Source of the DNA: Fermentibacter danicus
Lineage (GTDB): Bacteria; Fermentibacterota; Fermentibacteria; Fermentibacterales; Fermentibacteraceae
Direction: 5' to 3'
NCBI GenBank assembly: GCA_001618615.1
Contig: LKHB01000185.1
Span: 1 to 64,000, forward strand
DNA: 64,000 bases
The position numbers were made by a program, and so were the translations under genes. Below the pieces are notes generated by a model. It searched no databases, was not told the origin of the DNA, and saw only the letters and a list, made by a program, of their open reading frames with translations. Positions 44,108 to 54,000 of the stretch are shown here, piece by piece; the first letter of the stretch is position 1; every line of letters starts with the position of its first letter.

Positions 44108-45133
44108 TTGGGCCTGCGCCGCGAAGACATCTGGTTCGATCTCCCGGAGGGCCTGATCGCCCAGCACCCCGCCGGGGAGAGGACGGGCAGCAGGCTTCTC
44201 GTCGCGGACAGGTCCGCACGGACCGTATCCGACCGGCGCTTCTCGGATCTTCCGGACCTGCTCACGCCGGGCGATCTCCTCGTCTTCAACGACACGAGGG
44301 TCACGAAGGTGCGTCTCCGAGGAAGGAGACGCGACACCTCGGGCCGCGCGGAGGTTCTTCTGCTTGAGCGGACGGGCGATTACTCCTGGCGGGTGATGCT
44401 GAAGCCTTCGAGGAGGTGCCGGGCGGGGACCGTGCTGGATTTCGAGTGCGGCCTCCGGGGCGAGGTTCTGGAGGTTCACGGACCCGGCAGGGCCTCGATC
44501 GCCTTCCACGCACCGGGCGATCTGAAGGACGCCATGGACAGGGCGGGAGACGTGCCGCTCCCCCCCTACATCAGGCGGGAAACGGTCCCCGACGACCTGG
44601 AACGGTATCAGACCGTGTACGCCGCGGCCGACGGAGCCGTCGCCGCTCCTACGGCGGGGCTCCATTTCGACGAGGAGATGCTCCGGAGGCTCGCTTCCAG
44701 GGGCATCGAATCAGCAAAGCTCACCCTGCACGTAGGGCCGGGCACCTTCGAGCCCCTCCGCAACGACGACATAGACTCGAACACTCTGGAACCCGAGCGC
44801 TTCGTGATCGGGGAGGAATGTTCCGAAGCAGTCTCCCGGGCCATCGACGAAGGGAGGAGGATCGTCGCGGTGGGAACTACGACCACGCGGGTGCTGGAGA
44901 CGGCGGGACGGGGGATTCGTCCTTCCTCGGGCCGCACTTCCCTTTTCATACGGCCGCCTTATGATTTCCAGGTAGCGGGGGGTCTCCTGACAAACTTCCA
45001 CCTGCCGGGCAGTTCGCTTCTCTGCCTCGTCTCGGCCTTCATGGGGCTCGACTTCATGCACGAGGCCTATTCGAGGGCCATCTCCGGGGAGTACAGGTTC
45101 TACAGCTATGGCGACGCGATGCTCATCACCTAG
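44108..45133 (+). CDS. queA: S-adenosylmethionine:tRNA ribosyltransferase-isomerase
   Basis: A 341-residue enzyme that adds the cyclopentenediol precursor to 7-aminomethyl-7-deazaguanine in tRNA during queuosine synthesis. Family motifs are RREDIWFDLPEGLIAQHPA, LVFNDTRV, AAPTAGLHFDEEML and NFHLPGSSLLCLVSAFMG. TTG 44108 is the start, with AGGAG 7 bases upstream and a gap of 3 bases from the kinase stop. tgt lies one gene downstream. Confidence 0.95.
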   Translation: MGLRREDIWFDLPEGLIAQHPAGERTGSRLLVADRSARTVSDRRFSDLPDLLTPGDLLVFNDTRVTKVRLRGRRRDTSGRAEVLLLERTGDYSWRVMLKPSRRCRAGTVLDFECGLRGEVLEVHGPGRASIAFHAPGDLKDAMDRAGDVPLPPYIRRETVPDDLERYQTVYAAADGAVAAPTAGLHFDEEMLRRLASRGIESAKLTLHVGPGTFEPLRNDDIDSNTLEPERFVIGEECSEAVSRAIDEGRRIVAVGTTTTRVLETAGRGIRPSSGRTSLFIRPPYDFQVAGGLLTNFHLPGSSLLCLVSAFMGLDFMHEAYSRAISGEYRFYSYGDAMLIT

Positions 45134-45142
45134 GATCGACCG

Positions 45143-46234
45143 TTGAAGGTAACTGCGAGAAGGATAGCCTGGGTCGGGAAGATCGGTCTTCCGGCAGGTC
45201 AGCACCTCATGCTGGCTCTCATGGAGACAGCCCTGATGTTCGCCTGGGCGGTGCTGCTGGATTCCATCCTCAGGTTCTTCACCAGCCTCTTCCTGAACGC
45301 CCTGCCTCTCACCATGCTGATCTCGGCCAACATCCTCGCGCTTCTGGAGAGCCCGAGTTTCTCCCGCATGGCTGACCCGCTCACCGCCTTCGGCCTCGCG
45401 GAGGTGGACAAGCGGGGCGGCCTGCCGGCCAGATGGAGGACTCTCATCAGGGTTCTGCTGACACCACCCTCGTTCCTGCTGGGCCTGGCAGGGTTCATCC
45501 CCGTCTTCTTCGGCAGGCGGTCCCTGCCCGAGACCGCAGCGGGAGTGAAGCTCGTATTCCTGGATCCCTCGCACGATCCCCGCCCGCTCGAAGAGATAAT
45601 CAGGGAAAGGCTCGGCAACAGGAAGACCGTCATGGTCTATACCCTTCTGTCCCTGGCCATAGCGGGTGTCATCCTGTTCGTCCCTCTCCCCCGCGGGTCG
45701 ATGATCCCCCAGGGCTCCAGGCCCAACGATCTGGGCATGTCTCCGCAGGACGCCGAGCTGCTGACCCTCTACCTCGAAATGACCGAACGATTCCCCGACA
45801 GCATCGAGTATCACGTCCGTCTGGCGAGCCTCTACTTCAGAAACGACATGGACGGTGACCTGGCCTCGGAGATAAGGGAGATATCGCGGCTCGATCCGGA
45901 ACACCCGATGCTGCTTCTGGCGGAGGACTACGACGTGGACCTGTCCGATCTGACGGAGGGCGGAGCCGGATTTCCCACCCTCGGCGAAACGGGCTTCGGC
46001 CCCGGTTCGCTCGATCTGCGGCAGGCGACGGATCCCACGGCGGACTCCACCGCCGCCTCGCCCGCCGGAGCCGGCGACCGGCAGCCCTCTCCCGATTCTC
46101 AGGCCCAGGCTCCTCCCGCGACACTCCCGGACGGCGCCTCCGGCGAACGGGAGGCAGAGGGCGGTCAGACATCCCCGCCACCGGACGGAACTGTCGCTCC
46201 GCCGCCGGAGCCGACCGACCCTGAACGGGGCTGA
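45143..46234 (+). CDS. RDD-like membrane protein with Pro/Ala-rich tail
   Basis: A 363-residue protein starting at TTG 45143. The first half has hydrophobic segments and the arrangement of RDD-family proteins (LDSILRFFTSLFL, then RTLIRVLLTPPSFLLGLAGF and FFGRRSLPETAAGVKLVF). A further helix lies near residue 173 (VMVYTLLSLAIAGVILFVPL), followed by a TPR-like stretch and a long low-complexity tail rich in Pro, Ala, Ser and Asp. It lies between queA and tgt with very short gaps. No known role in queuosine synthesis. Confidence 0.75.
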   Translation: MKVTARRIAWVGKIGLPAGQHLMLALMETALMFAWAVLLDSILRFFTSLFLNALPLTMLISANILALLESPSFSRMADPLTAFGLAEVDKRGGLPARWRTLIRVLLTPPSFLLGLAGFIPVFFGRRSLPETAAGVKLVFLDPSHDPRPLEEIIRERLGNRKTVMVYTLLSLAIAGVILFVPLPRGSMIPQGSRPNDLGMSPQDAELLTLYLEMTERFPDSIEYHVRLASLYFRNDMDGDLASEIREISRLDPEHPMLLLAEDYDVDLSDLTEGGAGFPTLGETGFGPGSLDLRQATDPTADSTAASPAGAGDRQPSPDSQAQAPPATLPDGASGEREAEGGQTSPPPDGTVAPPPEPTDPERG

Positions 46235-46241
46235 CCCCGGA

Positions 46242-47363
46242 TTGCGCCCCGAAACCGGCTTCGACCTCCTGCGCGTCAGTGGCAGGGCAAGGAGAGGCAG
46301 GCTCCATCTGGCCCACGGCACGGTGGAGACGCCCGTCTTCATGCCGGTCGGCACCCAGGGGACCGTCAAGACCGCCCGGACAACCGATCTCGACGGCTTC
46401 GGCATGATACTTGCCAATACCTACCACCTCTATCTCAGGCCGGGCGAGGATGTCATCGCCGCGGCGGGAGGGCTCCACGCCTTCACCGGCTACGGCGGGA
46501 ACATCCTGACGGACAGCGGGGGCTTCCAGATCTTCAGCCTGTCGACACTCAGGAAGCGGACCGAGGATGGATACGAATTCCAGAGCCATGTCGACGGTTC
46601 CAGGCATCTGCTCACCCCCGAAAAGGTGATACGGCTCCAGACGGTGTTCGGCAGCGACGTGATGATGGTGCTGGACGAGTGCCTCGAGCAGCCTTCCTCC
46701 AGGCAGCGTACCGAGGAGTCCCTCGCACTCACGCTCAGGTGGGCGGAGAGGGCCAGGAAGGTCCACCCCGGAGGCGCAGCCGCGATGTTCGGCATAGTGC
46801 AGGGAGGCGGCTTCGGGGATCTCAGGGCGAAGGCCGCGAAAGCGCTCGTAAACATGGACTTCGATGGTTATGCCATCGGCGGGGTCTCCGTCGGGGAGCC
46901 CCGCCCGCTCATGGAGGCCGCAGTGGAGAGCTGCGTCGACCTCCTGCCCGAGAGCGGGCCGAGATACCTGATGGGCGTCGGGAAGCCGGAGGACATAGTC
47001 GATTTCACCGCCATGGGAGTGGACATGTTCGACTGCGTAGTCCCGACGAGGAATGCGAGGGGCGGAGACTTCTTCGTGCCGGGCGGACATATCTGCATCA
47101 GGAACTCGAGATTCAGGAACGACCACGGGCCGCTGCAGCCGGACTGCGGATGCTTCGCCTGCACGCACCACTCGAGAGCCTACATCAGACACCTCTTTAT
47201 GGCCAGGGAGTGGCTCGCCCCGATACTGGCCACGCTGCACAACCTCGAGTACTACAGGCGTCTCATGGCCGAGATCAGGAACGCCGTCGAGGACGGTACA
47301 TACATGGAGTGGCGGAGGGACTGGCACGCCAGGCGCGCATCATTCGACCCCGGGGCGTTCTGA
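46242..47363 (+). CDS. tgt: tRNA-guanine transglycosylase
   Basis: A 373-residue enzyme that exchanges G34 of tRNA for a 7-deazaguanine in queuosine synthesis. The N-terminal TPVFMPVGTQGTVK, the active-site LTDSGGFQIFSL, GGVSVGE, the nucleophile region DMFDCVVPTRNARGG and the zinc site CGCFAC...H are all present. It starts at TTG 46242, 7 bases after the preceding gene. Confidence 0.96.
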   Translation: MRPETGFDLLRVSGRARRGRLHLAHGTVETPVFMPVGTQGTVKTARTTDLDGFGMILANTYHLYLRPGEDVIAAAGGLHAFTGYGGNILTDSGGFQIFSLSTLRKRTEDGYEFQSHVDGSRHLLTPEKVIRLQTVFGSDVMMVLDECLEQPSSRQRTEESLALTLRWAERARKVHPGGAAAMFGIVQGGGFGDLRAKAAKALVNMDFDGYAIGGVSVGEPRPLMEAAVESCVDLLPESGPRYLMGVGKPEDIVDFTAMGVDMFDCVVPTRNARGGDFFVPGGHICIRNSRFRNDHGPLQPDCGCFACTHHSRAYIRHLFMAREWLAPILATLHNLEYYRRLMAEIRNAVEDGTYMEWRRDWHARRASFDPGAF

Positions 47364-47367
47364 CGAC

Positions 47368-48612
47368 ATGGAGAGGCTGTTCGTGGAGGCTCTCGGCAAC
47401 GGGGTCGGAGGTGTTTCGAGACCTCCGGGCGAGCGCGTTACGTTCATCAGGGGGGCTCTGCCCGGGGAGACTGTTCTGTGCGAACCTTCGGAGAGCGGCG
47501 GCTCCTGGAGGGAGGCCGCGCTGGTGGAGATCGTCTCCCCATCCCCGGACAGGGTCGTCCCGTTCTGCGAACTGGCGGGCGAATGCGGCGGATGCCCGCT
47601 GCAGCACCTGTCATACCCGGAGCAGCTCAGATGGAAGAGGGAATGGGTGGCGACCGCGCTGCGCCGGGCCGGACTCCACTCTCCGGCGGTCGATCCGGTG
47701 CGCCCCTCCCCCGATACGGAGGGATACAGGAACCGGGTCACCTTCGGGCTCGAGCACGGCAGGCTGCACCTGCACCGTTTCCGGGGCGACCCGCTTCCTG
47801 CAGACGACTGCCCCCTGCTCCTCGAATCCGGGCGCGAACTGGCGCGTTCACTCGCGGGCAGGGCCGGTTCCGGACCATGCAGGCTCACGGTCAGGGCCAG
47901 CCTTCTCGACGGCGGAAGGGCTCTCGAGTTCGACGGATGCCCTCCCCCGGACCCGTCGGTCTTCCCCGGCGTCGCGATCTGGAGCAGGCCGCAGGAGGGA
48001 GGGAGCTGGGAGAGCCCCTGCGGATCGCCGCTGCTCGTCGAGCGGATCGCCGGAGCGGCGCTCAGGGTTCCCGCAGGCGGGTTCTTTCAGGTCAACAGCA
48101 GAGCGGCATCGGCCATGTCGGCCTTCGTCTCGGACCTGGCGAGGAGCCGGGGAGGCGGACGGGTGCTGGATCTGTACGGAGGCGCCGGCACCTTCTCGAT
48201 CCCCCTGGCCGCCTCTGGCATCCCCTCTCTCTGCGTGGACTCCTCCGCCGAGGCGATCCGGGCGGCGCGCATCACCGCCGGGGAACTGGGGCTCTCGGGC
48301 AGGTTCGAGGCCGTGTTGCGGGACGTCGGCTCCTTCCTGAGGGATGATTCGGAGACCCGTGAGGAGTTCGGAGCGGTGATCGCAGACCCGCCGAGGTCCG
48401 GCATGGGCGGGGGCGAAGCGGCGATGCTGGCGGCCCTCCGCTCCCCCGTGCTGATAATGGTGAGCTGCAATCCGTTCACCCTCGCCCGCGACCTCGCTCA
48501 ACTTGCGGATTCATACGAGATCGAGGGAGTGACGCCCTTCGACCTCTTCCCACATACGGACCACATCGAAACGGTATGCTTCCTCACGCGGAAGCCGGGC
48601 AAGCGAGGTTGA
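47368..48612 (+). CDS. RNA m5U methyltransferase (RlmD/TrmA family)
   Basis: A 414-residue SAM-dependent methyltransferase. ATG 47368 lies 4 bases after the tgt stop; the longer frame upstream overlaps tgt. A TRAM-like N-terminus, the Fe-S motif CELAGECGGC (C-x5-C-x2-C, fourth Cys in ADDCPLLL), the SAM site VLDLYGGAGTFSIPLA, IADPPRSGMG and the catalytic Cys in VSCNPFTLARDL fit the rRNA uracil-5 methyltransferase family. Which RNA position it modifies cannot be told. Confidence 0.92.
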   Translation: MERLFVEALGNGVGGVSRPPGERVTFIRGALPGETVLCEPSESGGSWREAALVEIVSPSPDRVVPFCELAGECGGCPLQHLSYPEQLRWKREWVATALRRAGLHSPAVDPVRPSPDTEGYRNRVTFGLEHGRLHLHRFRGDPLPADDCPLLLESGRELARSLAGRAGSGPCRLTVRASLLDGGRALEFDGCPPPDPSVFPGVAIWSRPQEGGSWESPCGSPLLVERIAGAALRVPAGGFFQVNSRAASAMSAFVSDLARSRGGGRVLDLYGGAGTFSIPLAASGIPSLCVDSSAEAIRAARITAGELGLSGRFEAVLRDVGSFLRDDSETREEFGAVIADPPRSGMGGGEAAMLAALRSPVLIMVSCNPFTLARDLAQLADSYEIEGVTPFDLFPHTDHIETVCFLTRKPGKRG

Positions 48613-48616
48613 ACCG

Positions 48617-50023
48617 ATGACGGGAATCGCACTCACGGCAATCCTGGGCGCCTTCCTCGGAGGAGGCTGGGTGCCTCCGGGACATCCCCTGTCGGAATGG
48701 ATCCGCCATTCCGAGACCATGTCGGGCGAAATCGCCCCGGGCACAGGCCCGGCGCAGATACGATCCGGAGTCGCAGGGTCTCTTCCGGACGGGCTGCTCG
48801 ACATGCTCAAGAGGCTGTCCCTCCCCGGAGCGGGAGGGGCCAGGGAGGTGACGGGGCTGGGAAGGTTCGGCGCTACGCTGCTCTGCGCCGTCGAAGCCGA
48901 GGATTCGACCTCCACCGAGACGAGAGCGGGAACGAGCGTCGAGGCATTTCTGGAACCGGTGCCCGGACTCCAGTTGAGGGAGAGGCTCTCGGTCTGGGCA
49001 TCCTCGGACGAGAACAGCCCCGGAGGGTTCACTCCCTTCCATGAGGGAGCCGAGCAGGGAAGGCACCTGTACGTCGACTGGGGATACGCCTCGTGGCGCC
49101 GAGGCGGTTTCGAGGCCGCCCTGGGCAGGATCCCCCAGATCTGGGGGCCCGGGAGGTTCACGAGCCTCCTGATCTCGGAAAACAGCCCGCCCCTGGACAT
49201 GCTCCGCCTGTACTGGCAGCCGGCGGGATGGCTGAGGTTCACCGGCCTGACGGCGACCGTCGACAGCGACTCCTCGACCTATCTCTGCGCTCACAGGCTC
49301 GATGTCGTGCCTTACCGCTGGATACGCCTGGGGTTCTCCGAGTCGATTCTCTTCTCAAGCGACGGGCTCGAACTGGCCTACATGAATCCCGTGATCCCCT
49401 GGTACCCTGTCCAGTGGAACGAAAGGGAGGACGACAACGCCATGCTCTGCATCGATGCGACCGTCTTCCCCGCCCGGGGCCTGTCCGCCTGGGGCGAACT
49501 CCTGATAGACGACCTGCAGTACCAGACGGAATGGGGAAGGCCGCACCGGCTGGGCTGGACCGCGGGAGCCGAATGGACCGCGGGAGCCACCGCCTTCACC
49601 GGCGAATACACCCGCATCGACCGCTTCGTCTACAGCCAGAAGCTGCCCAGGAACTACTACCTCCACCACGGCTCGATCATCGGGTCCGGGCTGGGACCGG
49701 ACTGCGACAGGGCGACGCTCGGGATATCGACCGCCGAGGCCTGGCCCCTGGTCGTCTCGCTTCGTGCGGATCACTCACGCCATGGCGAGGGGACCGTCTA
49801 CGAGGGCTTCCCGGACTCGCTGCTCACGGACTACGGGTTTCCGTCCGGAACCGTCGAGCATTCGACCGGAGCAGTCCTCGGGGTTTCGTACTACCCCGGC
49901 GGCCCGTTCGAGGCACATGCGACCGGAGGGATGAGGTGGACAAGGAATCTGGACCACCTGCCCGGGGAGGAATCCTCCGAAGCGGAGGGAAGCCTCGAAC
50001 TCGTCGCCAGATTCGGACTGTAA
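48617..50023 (+). CDS. Wzi-like capsule-assembly outer-membrane protein
   Basis: A 468-residue secreted protein with a signal-like N-terminus (MTGIALTAILGAFLGGGW). A beta-rich body follows, with many aromatic residues and the stretch RIPQIWGPGRFTSLLISENS that resembles the central part of capsule-assembly Wzi-family barrels, and it ends in LELVARFGL, a typical outer-membrane C-terminus (Phe near the end). The gap from the upstream gene is 4 bases. No capsule-polymer genes are visible here, so a role in surface polysaccharide is inferred. Confidence 0.7.
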   Translation: MTGIALTAILGAFLGGGWVPPGHPLSEWIRHSETMSGEIAPGTGPAQIRSGVAGSLPDGLLDMLKRLSLPGAGGAREVTGLGRFGATLLCAVEAEDSTSTETRAGTSVEAFLEPVPGLQLRERLSVWASSDENSPGGFTPFHEGAEQGRHLYVDWGYASWRRGGFEAALGRIPQIWGPGRFTSLLISENSPPLDMLRLYWQPAGWLRFTGLTATVDSDSSTYLCAHRLDVVPYRWIRLGFSESILFSSDGLELAYMNPVIPWYPVQWNEREDDNAMLCIDATVFPARGLSAWGELLIDDLQYQTEWGRPHRLGWTAGAEWTAGATAFTGEYTRIDRFVYSQKLPRNYYLHHGSIIGSGLGPDCDRATLGISTAEAWPLVVSLRADHSRHGEGTVYEGFPDSLLTDYGFPSGTVEHSTGAVLGVSYYPGGPFEAHATGGMRWTRNLDHLPGEESSEAEGSLELVARFGL

Positions 50024-50131
50024 CCGGTCCTTTCTTTTCCACGGCTGCCTCGAGAATGAAACGGGAGGCGCCGGCGGTCCTGCCCCATCCCCGAACGGGG
50101 CACTACCCCGGTTTCTCTGGGGGGGAACAGC

Positions 50132-50154
50132 GGGGGCGGCTCTCCGCCGCCCCC
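50132..50154. terminator. Bidirectional hairpin terminator
   Basis: GGGGGCGGC-TCTCC-GCCGCCCCC, a 9-bp perfect stem, followed on the plus strand by TGCTTCTTC. It lies between the convergent Wzi-like and secreted-protein genes and could end both transcripts. The interval 50024-50131 holds no gene. Confidence 0.6.
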
Positions 50155-50161
50155 TGCTTCT

Positions 50162-50791
50162 TCAGAAGAGCGTCTTCAACCTTCCCCAGGTGGACCTTGA
50201 CAGACCGGACAGCGCATCCCCGCGGACACGGATGAGGTAGTCACCCATATCCCCCAGGGGGAAGCTGTGCTGAGCGCCCGTGAAGTTCGGCCCGTCGTCC
50301 ATGAGCAGGCTGGGCCAGCCTCCGCCGGACATCTCCGTGTTCACCACCACCCAGAAGTCCACGGGAACTTCGAGGGGAGGGTCGAAGACGGCGTAGCACG
50401 GCGCATAATGCTCCGCCGGGACCGAGACCTGAGCGATCAGCGTGGCCGGGCCTCCCTCATCGCCGGAATAGACCTCGGCCAGGAAGCTGGCCGTATCCCA
50501 GGGAAACGACGAATTGTGGTAAAACCAGAACTCGAGAGAGTCGACCTCCGCCGCGCAGGCTCCGGGGACGAAGTCCTCCAGATCGAACCACACCCCCCTG
50601 GAGGTCCCGTCCCAGATCAGCCAGAAGGCGGAACCGTCGTCATACGCGAATACGCCATCGGTCGGGCCACCCTCCACCGGGAATGGATCCACCGGACTCA
50701 CGGAACTGAACGCCGCTCCTCCCCATGCATGCGCCGCGGCCAGAGCCAGTGTGGCAGACAGGAGAACTGAAGAAATCGAACGATTACCCAT
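50162..50791 (-). CDS. Secreted hypothetical protein
   Basis: A 209-residue protein with a signal peptide (about 1-23, ending AHAWGGA) and a beta-rich body with many Trp, Phe, Asp and Gly residues (VFAYDDGSAFWLIWDGTSRG). No catalytic motif and no C-terminal sorting domain. The DGSAFWLIWDG and FYHNSSFPWDTASFLAEVYS stretches recall immunoglobulin-like secreted proteins common in uncultured FCB-type bacteria. Function unknown. Confidence 0.78.
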   Translation of the reverse strand: MGNRSISSVLLSATLALAAAHAWGGAAFSSVSPVDPFPVEGGPTDGVFAYDDGSAFWLIWDGTSRGVWFDLEDFVPGACAAEVDSLEFWFYHNSSFPWDTASFLAEVYSGDEGGPATLIAQVSVPAEHYAPCYAVFDPPLEVPVDFWVVVNTEMSGGGWPSLLMDDGPNFTGAQHSFPLGDMGDYLIRVRGDALSGLSRSTWGRLKTLF

Positions 50792-51096
50792 TGTCTCTCA
50801 CCTCCTGCCATGTCTGAAGCAAGACGCGTTCCATCGCCTCATCTAACTGCTCTGCATATAGTTATTGATTCAACTACGACGGCTTCCCTGCCGGATATGA
50901 TCCATATTCTCCCAGATAGGGAAATTTTCCCTTTGTTTCGCTCAGGAAGAGATCCGTTTTCGACACTCCTGGGAATGGCATCATCTATCGAGTTGATATG
51001 GATCATGATGGGTTATTTGACCCGGACGCATCGTGTGGGGATATTCAGGATCATGGATGCGTCCCAGGGATGCAGCAGAGGGGAGGACTCCAGACG
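50792..51096. other. 305-base divergent intergenic region
   Basis: AT-richer than its surroundings and without a convincing gene. It should hold divergent promoters for the secreted protein and the large regulator. A perfect 15-base palindrome (50918-50932) is its most notable feature. No good -24/-12 (sigma-54) promoter was found. Confidence 0.55.
50918..50932. promoter_or_regulatory. 15-base palindrome, candidate operator
   Basis: AGGGAAA-T-TTTCCCT, seven perfect pairs around one base. The central base leaves no room for an RNA loop, so a dimeric protein-binding site is more likely. It lies about 127 bases before the secreted-protein start and 165 before the regulator start. Confidence 0.35.
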
Positions 51097-54000
51097 GTGA
51101 AGGAGCCGAGATACATCTCGCGACGGTTTCTTCCGGGAGGCCGGGAGGAGGCTCTCCTCGACTCCCCGGACGGGCCGATCCTGGCCAGGATCTTCCAGAC
51201 GACGGTCCCGCAACGGGTCGTGGAGGAATGGTTCGCGGAGGTCTCCGCCCTTTCCGTTCCGGGGGTAGCCGTGCCCACCAGGCTGTCCGGGCAGGCCGCC
51301 GGAAGGTTCATGCTGTCTCTTCCGGCGCCATACGCGGATCATCCCGGCGCCCGCTCCCCGGAGCCCGGGGAGGTCGCAGCCCGGCTGTCCTCGCTCCATG
51401 CAGCCGGGCATCTCCTCCTCGACTGTCCCGCGTTCATACGGGACGATGGAGGCGACGATCTCCTCGTCTACTGGGGTGACACGGCCCTCCGCCACCCATT
51501 TCCCGGAGTGAGTCCCGAAGTCGATGCCGGAGGATTCGCGGGCCCCTGTTCCGACTACTATCAGTTCGGCCTCTGGATGAAGAACACCGCGGACCGCCGG
51601 GGAGAGGCGGGCTGCGATGCCGGCACGGTCGCCGAACTGTGTTCGCACTCGCCCAGGAGAAGAGCGAAGGCGGCGGCGGAAGCGGGCTTCTTCCCCGGAG
51701 CAGCCGCGATGGACAGCCAGCCGAGGATTCCGGATGCGCCTGTCTCATTCCTGCTCTCGGGTCCCTGGGAGGCGAGGGATTCGATCGTCAACGAGATCCT
51801 CGCGGCCGCGTCCAGGAAGGGCTGGCCCGCGAGGGCCGTCAGGTGTTCGCCCGGCGAGGCCGGCCGGCCCCTGCCCGACAGACCCCGGGGAACGGGCGCG
51901 GTCGTATCCGCGGCCGATCTCCTGGCTACTCTCTTCCCCGGCGTCACCGGAGTCACGAGGCTCCTGGTCGTCGATCAGGCCGATTTCGCTTCGTCGGATC
52001 TCATCCACATGCTGTCGGAGCTTATGGAGATCAGGCCTCCGCACTTCAGGCTCCTGATATCGGCTTCGTCCGCCCCTCCCGGCCTCGACACCGGCCGGGC
52101 GTCGAGGATCGAGCTTGAAGGGGAACGGACGACCGCTCTCGATTCTCCCTCCGGCTGCGGTTCCACAGGCTGGGCCGGTCCGTCGTGGTATGGACCCAGG
52201 AGGAGGTCGGAGTTCGTCCCCGGCGGCGAGGTCCGCAGTGCGGTCACGCGGGAGGAGGCCTGGCGCGAAGGCGCCCTCAGAGAGACTGCCGATGCCTGGA
52301 TGGCGGGTCTGCTGCCGGAATCCATGCGACAGATGGCGGTCGACAGCCTCCTTCGCACCGGAAGAGCCACCGAGGCGCTCACAGTGGCGGATCCATCCGA
52401 CACGCCGTCCAGAGCCGAGGCCCTGCTTGCCGCCGGGCGTCCGGAGGAAGCCTGGGAAACGCTCAGGAATCCGTCCGCCGGATGCGATCGGACCAGGCTG
52501 GCGGGTCTCCTCTCCGAGGCTCTCCTGGGCATGGGCAGGCTCCAGGAGGCACTCGAAGCCCTGTCCGGCTGCGACGACCCGGCGACGACCGTCAAAAAGG
52601 CCTCGATAATGGACCTCCTCGGCGATCCGGGCTCGGCGCTGGGGATGATCGAGGCGGCTCTTCCCGCTGGAGGCCCGGGGAGATCGGCCCTCCTCTGCGC
52701 CAGGTGCACTCTCCAGATGAGGCTCGGATTCTACGACGGAGCCTCGTCCTCCGCCGACGAGGCCGTCCGGATAGACCACGACGGAGCCGATTCCGCTGGG
52801 CTCGCGAGGAGCCTCCAGGAGCGGGGCAGGGTCAGAGAGGTCACGGGCGACTGGCGTGGAGCTCTCGAGGACTACAGGCTCTCCTCCCTGCTCGTGTCGG
52901 AACTCGGTCTGCACTCCGAGCGGCCCGTCGAGACCGACCTTTTCATTCTCGAATCCCGGATGGGCCTCGGGAGGGACGCCGCGAGGACCAGGGAGGCTCT
53001 GACAACCAGTCTGGGATCCGGGGGGAACCCAATGGACGCCCTCAAGCTCGATCTCCTCGACTCCTGTACTGCAGCCCTGGCAGGAATGGGTTCGGAAGGC
53101 CTTCCCACCGCCGAGAGAGGTGCGGCAGCGGCGGCATCACTCGGGACTCCCCTTCTACAGGGGCTCTGCCTGCTCTACAAGGGACAGCTCCATGCACAGG
53201 CCGGGGACATGACGGAAGCCGCCGAGGCGCTCCGGCATTCGAGAGCGCTGGCCGGCCTCCTCGGGGACAGGCATCTGACTCTTCTCGCCGGGATCGCTCT
53301 GGCCGAGATCGGCGAATCATCCGAACCCGGGATTCTCAGGAGTCTCGCCTCCGAGCTGGGCTTGACCTCCGAGGCTCACGAGGCTTCGGCGGCAGCCGGG
53401 CCGGACGACGACAGGGCCCAGGCTCTCCGCGCCCTTCTGAAGCTCCCCTCGCCGATGCGGGCATGCTCCCTCGCGGTCCGGTTCGGGCACGGCGGCGACC
53501 CGGAACTGCTCGAAGACCTCCGGACCGCCAGGCGGAACGTTCTTTCGACACTGCCGGAGCCTCAGCGGAGGGCCTTCGACACCATGACCGCCGCTCTCGA
53601 ACGCAGTGACGCCGCCACTCCGGAGATCACCGCAGCCATGTCCCGGAATGCGCTCCAGGAGTTCTCGGGCTGGCTCGCGGAGCGCCTGAACGGCCGGGAA
53701 GGGATTCCGGAACTGGCCGCCAGACTCGGTTTGGACACCCTCTCGGACTCGGCCGACGGAGGAGTCATGATCGGGGAGGAGCCGGAGCCAGTGTATGCCT
53801 CCGGTCCGGGGCTGGAGGCCGCCCGCGCACTGGCGCCTCTTCTGGCCGCTGCTCTGGCAGGGGAGACGGCGGCGGCGGAAACCGTCATGTCGCCTCACGA
53901 CGACTTCCCCGAGATCGTCGGATCCTCGCCCGGGATCGTCGATCTCAAGGCCCGGATGACGAGGGTGGCCAGGCTGGACCTTCCTGTCCTGGTGACCGGC

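Noticed and set aside
47053..47367. Upstream extension of the RNA methyltransferase ORF
   Set aside because: It lies within tgt in another frame; ATG 47368 gives the normal family N-terminus.
50945..51000. TGGCATCATCTATCG as a sigma-54 promoter before the AAA+ regulator
   Set aside because: The GG and GC elements do not fall at the required spacing and the -12 GC is absent.
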